The notes beneath the pieces are model-generated. The model saw nothing but the letters and a program-made list of their open reading frames with translations, did no database searches and was not told the origin of the DNA. A stretch of 5,044 nt of DNA from assembly GCA_019347795.1 (NCBI GenBank), contig JAHWKS010000509.1:1-5044 (forward strand), given 5' to 3'. This document shows, in pieces, positions 1 through 5,044 of this stretch (position 1 is its first letter; every line of letters starts with the position of its first letter). The translations under genes and the position numbers were made by a program. This DNA comes from Planctomycetota bacterium (GTDB lineage: Bacteria > Planctomycetota > Planctomycetia > Pirellulales > Pirellulaceae).

Positions 1-1
1 C

Positions 2-862
2 AATCAAGGGACGGCGGAAACCGGATTGCGCAAGGCGTCGGCGGTGATCCAAGCCGGCACGCTCGGCAAAGTCAAAGAGGTCCATGTCTGGACAAATCGC
101 CCGGTCTGGCCGCAAGGGCTCGACCGGCCTTCCGAGACGCCCGAGGTCCCGCCCCACGTGCACTGGGACGAATTCATCGGGCCCGTCGAATATCGGCCTT
201 ATCATCCGGCCTACCACCCCTTCAAGTGGCGCGGCTGGTGGGACTTCGGCACCGGCGCCTTGGGCGACATGGCCTGCCACACGCTGAACCTGGGGTTCAT
301 GGGCCTCGATCTCCGCGATCCCAGTTCGGTGCAGGCCGAGACTTCGGGCCACAACCACGAGTCGTATCCCGGTTGGTCGGTGATCGAGTTCGAGTTCCCC
401 GAGCGCGACGGGCGTCCGGCCGTGAAGATGATCTGGTACGACGGCGGAAAGCTTCCGCCCGCCGAGCTGCTGCAGGGGGAGAAGATCAATCAGAGCGGCT
501 TCTTGGCCGTGGGCGAGAAGGGCTCGCTTTACTCGCCGCACGATTATGGGGCGGAGTGGAAGCTCTTGGGCGGCGCCGAGGCGCCGGATGTCGAGTATGT
601 CCGCTCGCCGGGCCACTTCAAGGAGTGGACCGACGGCATCCGCAACAACAAGCAGGCGATGTCGAACTTCCCCGACTACGCCGGCCCGCTTACCGAGACG
701 ATCCTCCTGGGGAACCTCGCCGTGTGGGTGGCCGACCAGGAAGGCAAAGGCAAGAAGGTCGAGTGGAACGCCAAGGAGATGAAGGCCACCAACGCCCCCG
801 AGGGCGTGAAGCTCGTGCGCCACGAGTACCGCAAGGGCTTCTCGATCCACGAGCTGGGCTAA
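2..862 (+). CDS. Gfo/Idh/MocA family oxidoreductase, C-terminal part (5' partial)
   Basis: The reading frame is open from the left edge (codon 1 at base 2) to a TAA at 860-862, leaving 286 residues. The frame continues the family's conserved run NQGTAETGLRKA without a start codon, so the TTG at 26 is internal and the true start lies upstream, outside the window. The missing N-terminus should hold the Rossmann NAD(P)-binding fold. Visible landmarks are GTLGKVKEVHVWTNRPVWPQG near residues 17-37, then WWDFGTGALGDMACH at 79-93, where Asp89 and His93 match the family's conserved D-x3-H catalytic pair, and a late block with EWTDGIRNN and GPLTETILLGNLAVW. This is the C-terminal substrate-binding alpha/beta domain. 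Family members oxidise or reduce sugars and related polyols with NAD(P); the planctomycete paralogues are numerous, often Tat-exported, and mostly of unknown substrate. A signal peptide cannot be checked here. A strong terminator 39 nt downstream suggests it is the last gene of its transcript. Confidence 0.93.
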   Translation, partial: NQGTAETGLRKASAVIQAGTLGKVKEVHVWTNRPVWPQGLDRPSETPEVPPHVHWDEFIGPVEYRPYHPAYHPFKWRGWWDFGTGALGDMACHTLNLGFMGLDLRDPSSVQAETSGHNHESYPGWSVIEFEFPERDGRPAVKMIWYDGGKLPPAELLQGEKINQSGFLAVGEKGSLYSPHDYGAEWKLLGGAEAPDVEYVRSPGHFKEWTDGIRNNKQAMSNFPDYAGPLTETILLGNLAVWVADQEGKGKKVEWNAKEMKATNAPEGVKLVRHEYRKGFSIHELG

Positions 863-900
863 ACCGCCCGCGCTCGCTTTGCGACGAGTCGAAACATTCC

Positions 901-933
901 AAAGCCGCAAGCCTCACCGCTTGCGGCTTTTTT
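901..933 (+). terminator. Intrinsic (Rho-independent) terminator after the oxidoreductase
   Basis: A perfect 12-bp stem (AAAGCCGCAAGC at 901-912 with GCTTGCGGCTTT at 919-930) encloses a 6-nt loop, CTCACC. Transcribed on the + strand, it ends in a run of six T (928-933). It sits 39 nt after the stop codon at 862. The arms begin with AAA and end with TTT, so it could also act weakly on transcripts arriving from folD on the minus strand, but the minus strand has only TTT before GGAATG. Confidence 0.9.
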
Positions 934-989
934 CGTGATCGGCGGACGATTACGATGAATGCGGCGGCATGCGGCATCACAGAACCGCC

Positions 990-1065
990 CGGGGTCGGGA
1001 GTCTTTTCCGGCCGGAATGTTCACGATATGGTTGTCCTGTTGGCCGGAAAAGACTCCCGGCCCCG
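990..1065. repeat. Long inverted repeat / potential hairpin in convergent intergenic region
   Basis: The left arm (990-1013) and right arm (1042-1065) are complementary over 24 bp, with one G-T wobble (995 with 1060). The core arm is CGGGAGTCTTTTCCGGCC (996-1013). The loop is 28 nt (1014-1041). It has no T-run on either side, so it is not a classical intrinsic terminator. It lies between the oxidoreductase (+) and folD (-), next to a probable pseudogene. It could be a REP- or MITE-like dispersed element, a transcript-end structure for the folD transcript, or the trace of a duplication. The sequence alone does not decide this. Confidence 0.85.
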
Positions 1066-1093
1066 TCGCGCCGCGGCGACCCCGTCGCGCCGC
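1061..1093. repeat. Direct repeat of 14 bp, two copies 19 bp apart
   Basis: CCCCGTCGCGCCGC occurs at 1061-1074 and again at 1080-1093, separated by 5 bp. The first copy overlaps the outer end of the right arm of the large inverted repeat. It may be slippage in GC-rich DNA or a duplication mark. No function is evident. Confidence 0.6.
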
Positions 1094-1122
1094 CAAGCAT
1101 TGCTGACACGAGTTGTGGGAAC

Positions 1123-1280
1123 ATGAGCACCGTCGAGCATCCACTTCTCTCGCCGATGCGCGTCGTGCTCCACGGCGTGCCGTGGGAGATGTATCTTCAG
1201 TTGCGGCACGAGCCGGACATCAATCGGCTGCGCTTGAAACGGAGCTGATCCGGGAGTTCCGTCAGGCGATTCGAGGTTGA
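1123..1280 (+). pseudogene. Probable remnant of a Uma2-family (PD-(D/E)XK-like) gene
   Basis: The ATG at 1123 opens a 41-codon frame ending at TGA 1246-1248. Its residues 13-36 (RVVLHGVPWEMYLQL to INRLRL) resemble the N-terminal segment of Uma2-family proteins, which normally continue with a TYDRG-like strand and a nuclease-like core of about 190 residues in total. Here the frame breaks straight after NRLRL. In another frame, bases 1233-1280 read ALETELIREFRQAIRG followed by a TGA at 1278-1280, which looks like the usual Uma2 C-terminal tail. The simplest reading is a gene with a large internal deletion that removed the catalytic core. Uma2 proteins are abundant paralogues in planctomycetes and cyanobacteria, mostly of unknown role. 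The N-terminal match is recalled family resemblance; the C-terminal assignment is inference. A short, unrelated small protein is the alternative. Confidence 0.6.
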
Positions 1281-1295
1281 GTTCGCCTGTCACGC

Positions 1296-2153
1296 TCATG
1301 CGCCCGCACGTTCCGCGGCTTCCACCGTGTTGCGGAGGAGCATGGCGACGGTGGTCGGGCCCACGCCGCCGAGCCGCGGCGTGATCCAACTCGCCACCTC
1401 GGCGACCGACTCGTCCACGTCCGATAGCAGCCGCTTGCCTTCCCAGGTGATCCCCCCGCCGATCACCACCGCGCCCGGTTTCACCATCTCCGGCTTGACG
1501 AAGTTCGCCACGCCCAGCGCCGCCACGACGATCTCGGCCCGGCGGGTGAAGTGAGCGAGGTCGTTCACCGCCGAATGAACCACGGTCACCGCCGCGTTCG
1601 CGCCGGGCGCCTTCAGCGTCAGGAGCAGCGCCAAGGGACGGCCCAGTGTCGGACCGCGTCCCAACACGACCACTTCGCGGCCTTCGACCGGAATGCCGTA
1701 GTGCCGGAGCATCGCCTGGATGCCCGCCGGCGTGCAGGGGCGCGGCCCCGGCTCCTGGAGCACGAGCTTCCCCAGGTTCACCGGATGCAGGCCGTCGGCG
1801 TCTTTGGCCGGGTCCATCGCCGCCAGCGCCCCGTTGAAGTCGAAACCCTTGGGAAGCGGGTGTTGAATCAGGTATGCGTGAACTTGCGGATTTCGATTAA
1901 AGCGATCCACCGTCGCCAGCAGGTCGTCCTGGGATGCATCGCCGCTCACGCTTTGATGGAATGACGCGATGCCGACCGCCTCGCACGTCTCGTGCTTTTT
2001 CCGCACGTAGCCGGCGCTGGCGGACTCGTCGCCGACGAGGATCGTGCCCAGCCCCGGCGTGACGCCGCGCTCCGCGAGCGAACGCACGCGGCGCCGCACG
2101 TCCTCCAGCACCGCCTCCGCCACCGGCTTGCCTTCCAGCAGTTTCGCCGTCAT
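1296..2153 (-). CDS. folD: Bifunctional methylenetetrahydrofolate dehydrogenase / methenyltetrahydrofolate cyclohydrolase
   Basis: FolD oxidises 5,10-methylene-THF with NADP+ and hydrolyses the methenyl product to 10-formyl-THF, which feeds purine and formyl-methionine synthesis in the cytoplasm. The protein has 285 residues, the usual length. The catalytic domain shows LVGDESASAGYVRKK, with Tyr49 and the catalytic Lys53, then Gln97 in IQHPLP, Asp118 and Asp120 in KDADGLHP, and PCTPAGI (139-144). The NADP-binding Rossmann domain has LGRGPTLGRP (164-173), close to the actinobacterial-style GRGVTVGRP rather than GRS-VGxP. The C-terminal motif reads PRLGGVGPTTVAML where most members have PVPGGVGPMT, and VIGGGI replaces VIDVGI. 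These are divergent but coherent changes, so activity is likely. The ATG at 2153 gives the family's normal N-terminus (KLLEGKPVAEAV). It starts 7 nt after the upstream TfoX-domain gene's stop, which implies co-transcription. No clear intrinsic terminator follows it on the minus strand. Confidence 0.95.
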   Translation of the reverse strand: MTAKLLEGKPVAEAVLEDVRRRVRSLAERGVTPGLGTILVGDESASAGYVRKKHETCEAVGIASFHQSVSGDASQDDLLATVDRFNRNPQVHAYLIQHPLPKGFDFNGALAAMDPAKDADGLHPVNLGKLVLQEPGPRPCTPAGIQAMLRHYGIPVEGREVVVLGRGPTLGRPLALLLTLKAPGANAAVTVVHSAVNDLAHFTRRAEIVVAALGVANFVKPEMVKPGAVVIGGGITWEGKRLLSDVDESVAEVASWITPRLGGVGPTTVAMLLRNTVEAAERAGA

Positions 2154-2160
2154 CGCCTGA

Positions 2161-2490
2161 TCACTTCTTCGGTAAGGTGGAGACGAAGCTCCACGATCGC
2201 TCGATCCAATCGCTGAGTTGCTCCTCCGTCTCCACGCCGTCCGGTTCGACCATGGCCCAACCTTTCATCGCTCGGCCGGTGATGTCGAACTCCCCGACGT
2301 GCGGCTGCGACAGCGTCTCCTCCGCCTGTTCGCGCCCGAGCCGGACGATCAGCGAGTCCTTCCACACCCCGACGCACATGTTCCCGTGCAGCAGGAAGCC
2401 CAGGCCGCCGAACATCTTCTTCTCGACAACGCCGCGCCGGCCCGCCAAAATCTGCCGGATGCGAAGGGCGAGCGATTCTCTGTAGGCCAT
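2161..2490 (-). CDS. TfoX N-terminal domain protein
   Basis: This is a 109-residue single-domain protein. It carries the TfoX_N signature EKKMFGGLGFLLHGNMCVGV at residues 23-42, followed by DSLIVRLG (45-52) and the family-typical tail with GRAMKGWAMVEPDGV (72-86) and a C-terminal amphipathic helix DWIERSWSFV. TfoX/Sxy proteins regulate competence in Haemophilus and Vibrio, but stand-alone TfoX_N proteins like this one lack the C-terminal domain and have no established role, so a competence function should not be assumed. The ATG at 2490 is chosen because MAYRESLALRIRQIL is the common family N-terminus; an in-frame ATG at 2613 would add 41 low-complexity residues that do not belong to the domain. 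No Shine-Dalgarno is seen. It is 7 nt upstream of folD and divergent from rarA. Confidence 0.88.
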   Translation of the reverse strand: MAYRESLALRIRQILAGRRGVVEKKMFGGLGFLLHGNMCVGVWKDSLIVRLGREQAEETLSQPHVGEFDITGRAMKGWAMVEPDGVETEEQLSDWIERSWSFVSTLPKK

Positions 2491-2644
2491 AGTTCGTCGT
2501 GCAAATATCAGCCGCGACGCGCTAGCGTCCGGTTCTCGGCGACCACGTTCCACCGTTTCCTGGAAATCGCAACCGTGGGCTGATGGCGACGGTAGAATGA
2601 GGTTGTATACCAAACTGCATCGCCCTCGCTACCGCCCTTGATCC
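2491..2644. promoter_or_regulatory. Divergent intergenic spacer between the TfoX-domain gene and rarA
   Basis: This 154-bp spacer must hold promoters for the leftward tfoX-folD pair and the rightward rarA transcript, because the genes diverge from it. For rarA, TAGAAT at 2593-2598 matches the -10 consensus at 5 of 6 positions, but no convincing -35 box lies 16-18 bp upstream, so it is only a candidate. rarA has no clear Shine-Dalgarno before its ATG (CGCCCTTGATCC precedes it). A partly palindromic motif at 2508-2536 is listed separately. No operator was recognised. Confidence 0.4.
2508..2536. repeat. Imperfect palindrome, possible dispersed intergenic motif
   Basis: The stretch has a perfect 8-bp palindrome CGCTAGCG (2520-2527) inside GACGCGCTAGCGTC (2516-2529), which becomes a 12-bp palindrome if a 2-nt CG insertion is ignored. 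It lies 18 bp upstream of the TfoX-domain start. My impression is that similar GACGCGCTAGCGTCCGG strings recur between genes in planctomycete genomes, but this is memory, not shown by the window, where only one copy exists. Confidence 0.35.
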
Positions 2645-3973
2645 ATGAACCTGTTTGCCCAAAGCGAAGCCGAGAACCTGCGGGAGGCGCAGCCGCTGGC
2701 GGCGCGGATGCGGCCGGCGTCGCTGGCGGAGTTCGTCGGCCAGCAGCAGTTTCTCGGCGAAGGCAAGTTGCTGCGGCGGCTGTTGAAGGCCGACCGTCTC
2801 AGCTCCGTCATCTTCTACGGACCGCCGGGGACGGGAAAAACGACGCTCGCGCGCCTCTTGGCGGTCGAGAGCCGGCGCCGCTTCGTGCAGCTCAGCGCCG
2901 TCACCAGCGGCGTGAAGGAGCTGCGGGTCGTGCTCGAGCAGGCCCGCGAGGAAGTGGCCGCCGGCGGACGGCCGACGTTGCTCTTCATCGATGAGATTCA
3001 CCGTTTCAACAAGGCCCAGCAGGATGTGCTCTTGCCCGACGTGGAGGACGGCGTCGTGACGCTGGTCGGCGCCACTACGGCCAATCCCTTCTTCGCGGTC
3101 AACAGCGCACTAGTGAGCCGCAGCCAGGTCTTTCAGTTCGAGCCGCTCTCGCCGGAGGACATCACGACGCTGCTGCGCCGCGCCGCGGGGGAACGGGAGC
3201 GCGGTTTGGGGGAGACGCCGATCGAGTTGCACGAAGACGCGATCGACTTCCTCGCGGAAGTTTGCGACGGCGACGCCCGCCGGGCGCTCTCGGCGTTGGA
3301 GGTCGGCGTGCTCTCCAGCGACGAGCGGCCGGTGCAGTTCTCGCGAGCTCTGGCTGCGGAATCGGTGCAGCGGAAGGCGATCGAGTACGACCCCACCGGC
3401 GATGCCCACTACGACGCCGCCAGCGCCCTCATCAAGAGCCTCCGCGGGAGCGACCCCGACGCCGCACTTTACTGGCTGGCGCGGATGCTGGAGGCGGGGG
3501 AAGACGTCCGCTTCCTCTGCCGTCGCCTAGTGATCCTCGCCAGCGAAGACGTCGGCAACGCCGACCCGCACGCGCTGCCGTTGGCGGTGGCCGCCATGCA
3601 GGCCTGCGAGTTCGTCGGCCTGCCGGAGTGCCAGCTCACGCTCGCCCAAGCGGTGACGTACCTCGCCTGCGCCCCGAAGTCGAACGCCGCCACGCTCGCC
3701 ATCGGCGAAGCCCGCCGGGACGTGCGCGAAGGGCGGCTCGTGCCGGTTCCCGTCCACCTCCGCGACTCCCACTACCGCGGCGCCCGGCGCCTCGGCCACG
3801 GCGAAGGCTACCAATACGCCCACAACGCCGAAGACGGCGTCGCCGCCCAAGACTATCTCGGAGTGGAACGCGAATACTACCGCCCCCTGGATCGCGGCTT
3901 TGAGAAGGAGCTAGCCCAGCCGTTGGAGTGGATTCGAGCAAAGCTGCGGGAAGGCCGAGAAGGAGCGGAATGA
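2645..3973 (+). CDS. rarA: Replication-associated recombination protein A (RarA/MgsA, WRNIP1 family AAA+ ATPase)
   Basis: RarA is a tetrameric clamp-loader-like AAA+ ATPase that acts at stalled or gapped replication forks and single-strand DNA ends. The protein has 442 residues, the normal full length. It opens with the family hallmark QPLAARMRPASLAEFVGQQ (16-34), then Walker A GPPGTGKTT (59-67), SAVTSGVKELR (84-94), Walker B LLFIDEIHRFNK (112-123; Asp116, Glu117), sensor 1 GATTANPFF (142-150), the arginine-finger segment NSALVSRSQ (Arg159) and sensor 2 GDARRALSALE (209-219). The C-terminal MgsA tetramerisation region follows, with DAALYWLARMLEAGED, ASEDVGNADP, and LACAPKSNAA. In sensor 1 the usual TTENP is TTANP, probably a lineage trait. 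The ATG at 2645 gives the expected short leader before QPLAARMRP; no Shine-Dalgarno is evident. The last codon overlaps the ATG of the next mini-ORF (ATGA at 3970-3973), suggesting an operon with the GCS2 gene. Confidence 0.97.
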   Translation: MNLFAQSEAENLREAQPLAARMRPASLAEFVGQQQFLGEGKLLRRLLKADRLSSVIFYGPPGTGKTTLARLLAVESRRRFVQLSAVTSGVKELRVVLEQAREEVAAGGRPTLLFIDEIHRFNKAQQDVLLPDVEDGVVTLVGATTANPFFAVNSALVSRSQVFQFEPLSPEDITTLLRRAAGERERGLGETPIELHEDAIDFLAEVCDGDARRALSALEVGVLSSDERPVQFSRALAAESVQRKAIEYDPTGDAHYDAASALIKSLRGSDPDAALYWLARMLEAGEDVRFLCRRLVILASEDVGNADPHALPLAVAAMQACEFVGLPECQLTLAQAVTYLACAPKSNAATLAIGEARRDVREGRLVPVPVHLRDSHYRGARRLGHGEGYQYAHNAEDGVAAQDYLGVEREYYRPLDRGFEKELAQPLEWIRAKLREGREGAE

Positions 3974-4008
3974 GCAATACCGAAACACCTCAGGTCAGAG
4001 TTATGTAA
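3970..4008 (+). CDS. 12-codon mini-ORF between rarA and the GCS2 gene (possible leader peptide)
   Basis: The frame runs ATG 3970 to TAA 4006-4008 and would encode MSNTETPQVRVM. Its ATG overlaps the rarA stop as ATGA and follows AGGAG (3961-3965) with a 4-nt gap, the clearest Shine-Dalgarno next to any start in the window. It is in the same frame as the GCS2 gene and its TAA is separated from the GCS2 ATG (4012) by one codon, GCT. It could be a coupling ORF whose termination allows re-initiation at 4012, or the original N-terminus of the GCS2 protein cut off by a nonsense change. The peptide itself has no recognisable feature and may not matter as a product. Confidence 0.4.
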   Translation: MSNTETPQVRVM

Positions 4009-4011
4009 GCT

Positions 4012-5044
4012 ATGCCTTCGATTTCGCTCTTTCAGGCGTACGGCGTTGAGCTGGAGTATATGATCGTCGATGCGGAGTCGCTCTCGGTGCGGCCGATCGC
4101 CGACGATCTGCTGCGGGCGGCGGCGGGGGAGATCACCTCCGAGGTGGAGCGCGGCGTGATCGCCTGGTCCAATGAGCTGGCCCTGCACGTGATCGAGCTG
4201 AAGACGAACGGCCCGGCCCGCTCGCTGGCACCGCTGCCGGCGATGTTTCAGGAGGATGTCGCGCAAATTAACGAGATTCTCGCCGCCCACGGCGCCCGGC
4301 TGATGCCGACGGCGATGCACCCTTGGATGAACCCGGATGACGAGTTGCGTCTCTGGCCGCACAATTACAACCCCGTCTACGAGACGTACAACCGCATCTT
4401 CGACTGTCGCGGGCACGGATGGGCGAACCTGCAGAGCGTCCATCTGAACTTCCCCTTTGCCGACGACGAAGAGTTCGGCCGGCTGCACGCGGCGATTCGC
4501 CTGCTGTTGCCGATCATGCCCGCGCTGGCGGCGAGCTCGCCCCTGATGGAGCGGCGAGTGACGGGGATGCAGGACACGCGGATGGAGGTCTATCGCGGGA
4601 ACTCGCGGCGGATTCCCTCGATCACCGGCGCGGTGATTCCCGAAGCGGTGTTCACGCGGCGCGATTACGAGCAGGCGATCTTTGCGCGGATGTACGCCGA
4701 CATCGCTCCGCACGATCCGCACAAGATCCTGCAGCACGAGTGGCTCAACTCGCGGGGGGCGATCGCCCGTTTCGACCGCAACGCGATCGAGGTGCGGGTG
4801 CTCGACGTTCAGGAGTGCCCGCTCGCCGACGTGGCGATCGGCGCCGCGATTGCCGCCACACTCATGGCCCTGACCGAGGAGCGCTGGACGAGCCTCGCCG
4901 AGCAGCAGGCGTTCGCGGTCGAGCCGTTGGCCGAACTCTTCCTTGCGGCCGTGCGCGACGCGGAGCGGGCGATGATCGACGACGCGCGCTATCTCCGGCA
5001 GTTCGGCTGCGCGGGCAACTCTGCAACCGCGGGCGAGCTTTGGC
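4012..5044 (+). CDS. Glutamate-cysteine ligase family protein (GCS2 / carboxylate-amine ligase), 3' partial
   Basis: The frame is open from ATG 4012 to the right edge, 344 codons; family members of about 380-430 residues suggest that most of the gene is present. GCS2 enzymes join a carboxylate, typically the gamma-carboxylate of glutamate, to an amine using ATP and Mg2+, in the cytoplasm. Visible motifs are GVELEYMIVD (11-20), whose acidic Glu13 and Glu15 fit the metal-ATP site, then SNELALHVIELKTN (53-66; Glu62, Lys64), AMHPW (101-105), HGWANLQSVHLNFPF (135-149), SSPLMERR (175-182), GMQDTRMEVYRGNS (185-198), and EVRVLDVQECP (260-270). The motif set is that of the GCS2/YbdK superfamily, but glutathione synthesis is not demonstrated, so no gene symbol is given. 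The ATG at 4012 is the first possible start downstream of an in-frame TAA at 4006. Only weak purine-rich sequence (AGAG, 3997-4000) precedes it, so translation may depend on coupling to rarA and the mini-ORF. Confidence 0.9.
   Translation, partial: MPSISLFQAYGVELEYMIVDAESLSVRPIADDLLRAAAGEITSEVERGVIAWSNELALHVIELKTNGPARSLAPLPAMFQEDVAQINEILAAHGARLMPTAMHPWMNPDDELRLWPHNYNPVYETYNRIFDCRGHGWANLQSVHLNFPFADDEEFGRLHAAIRLLLPIMPALAASSPLMERRVTGMQDTRMEVYRGNSRRIPSITGAVIPEAVFTRRDYEQAIFARMYADIAPHDPHKILQHEWLNSRGAIARFDRNAIEVRVLDVQECPLADVAIGAAIAATLMALTEERWTSLAEQQAFAVEPLAELFLAAVRDAERAMIDDARYLRQFGCAGNSATAGELW

Larger units (their letters stand above)
863..1295. other. Convergent intergenic region (content overview)
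   Basis: The 433 bp between the ends of the oxidoreductase gene (+) and folD (-) hold no intact gene that I can support. In order, they contain the intrinsic terminator (901-933), a minor tandem 7-mer GCGGCAT (964-977), the 24-bp inverted repeat (990-1065), the 14-bp direct repeat (1061-1093), and the Uma2-like remnant (1123-1280). The last 15 bp before the folD stop show nothing. The mix of hairpin, direct repeat and gene debris is what one expects of a tolerated insertion and decay site. Confidence 0.7.

Noticed and set aside
990..1065. The inverted repeat as the intrinsic terminator of folD
   Set aside because: On the minus strand the sequence after the stem is CGG/GGCGGTTCTG-like with no T-run, and the loop is 28 nt, so it lacks the standard signature. 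A Rho-dependent or processing role remains possible.
690..1130. A 146-codon minus frame spanning the oxidoreductase end, terminator and inverted repeat
   Set aside because: It crosses the terminator and both repeat arms, is low-complexity, and has no family resemblance.
226..1248. A 340-codon + frame running from inside the oxidoreductase gene through the terminator
   Set aside because: Its first 210 residues are an Arg/Gly-rich shadow of the oxidoreductase frame, and it reads through a strong intrinsic terminator. Only its last 41 codons (from ATG 1123) resemble a protein family and are listed as a pseudogene.
2491..2613. A 41-codon N-terminal extension of the TfoX-domain gene from an ATG at 2613
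   Set aside because: The extra residues resemble translated intergenic DNA and include the palindromic motif. The domain's usual N-terminus begins at the ATG at 2490.
2522..3001. A 159-codon minus frame opposite the start of rarA
   Set aside because: It has no recognisable motif and overlaps the conserved N-terminus and Walker A region of rarA on the other strand.
3262..3903. A 213-codon + frame within rarA
   Set aside because: It is an extremely Arg/Pro-rich shadow frame, while the rarA frame is conserved across the same bases.
3877..4737. A 286-codon open frame on the minus strand opposite the GCS2 gene
   Set aside because: The + strand frame here carries a full series of GCS2 motifs and is open for 344 codons. 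The minus frame is Arg/His-rich with no recognisable domain, typical of antisense frames in GC-rich DNA.
1..5044. A CRISPR array, tRNA, insertion sequence, toxin-antitoxin pair or defence island
   Set aside because: I saw no regularly spaced repeats, tRNA-like fold, transposase frame or paired small toxin and antitoxin genes. The gene content is housekeeping.

Overview
The window looks like ordinary chromosomal DNA from a GC-rich bacterium, most likely a planctomycete (Pirellulales-like). This is an inference from three things: the Gfo/Idh/MocA oxidoreductase is of the type that is heavily duplicated in planctomycetes, there is a Uma2-family remnant, and Shine-Dalgarno sequences are mostly weak or absent. 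No mobile element, CRISPR array, tRNA or rRNA is visible.

Layout. Bases 2-862 (+) hold the C-terminal two thirds of a Gfo/Idh/MocA oxidoreductase, cut by the left edge. A strong intrinsic terminator follows at 901-933. The stretch 863-1295 lies between convergent genes. It holds that terminator, a 24-bp inverted repeat around a 28-nt loop (990-1065), a short direct repeat, and what appears to be a decayed Uma2-family gene (1123-1280). On the minus strand a TfoX N-terminal-domain protein (2490-2161) is followed after 7 nt by folD (2153-1296), so the two are probably co-transcribed. A 154-bp divergent spacer (2491-2644) separates them from rarA (2645-3973, +). Directly after rarA comes a 12-codon ORF that overlaps its stop codon (3970-4008). 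A GCS2-type glutamate-cysteine ligase family gene starts at 4012 and runs off the right edge, open for 344 codons.

How the genes relate. FolD (one-carbon folate metabolism) and RarA (replication-fork maintenance) are housekeeping functions. The GCS2 protein forms amide or gamma-glutamyl bonds, and its exact product cannot be read from sequence. rarA, the mini-ORF and the GCS2 gene are packed tightly enough to be one transcript. I see no evidence of a new multi-gene system. The items most worth a second look are the in-frame mini-ORF that ends one codon before the GCS2 start, the large intergenic hairpin, and the Uma2 remnant.
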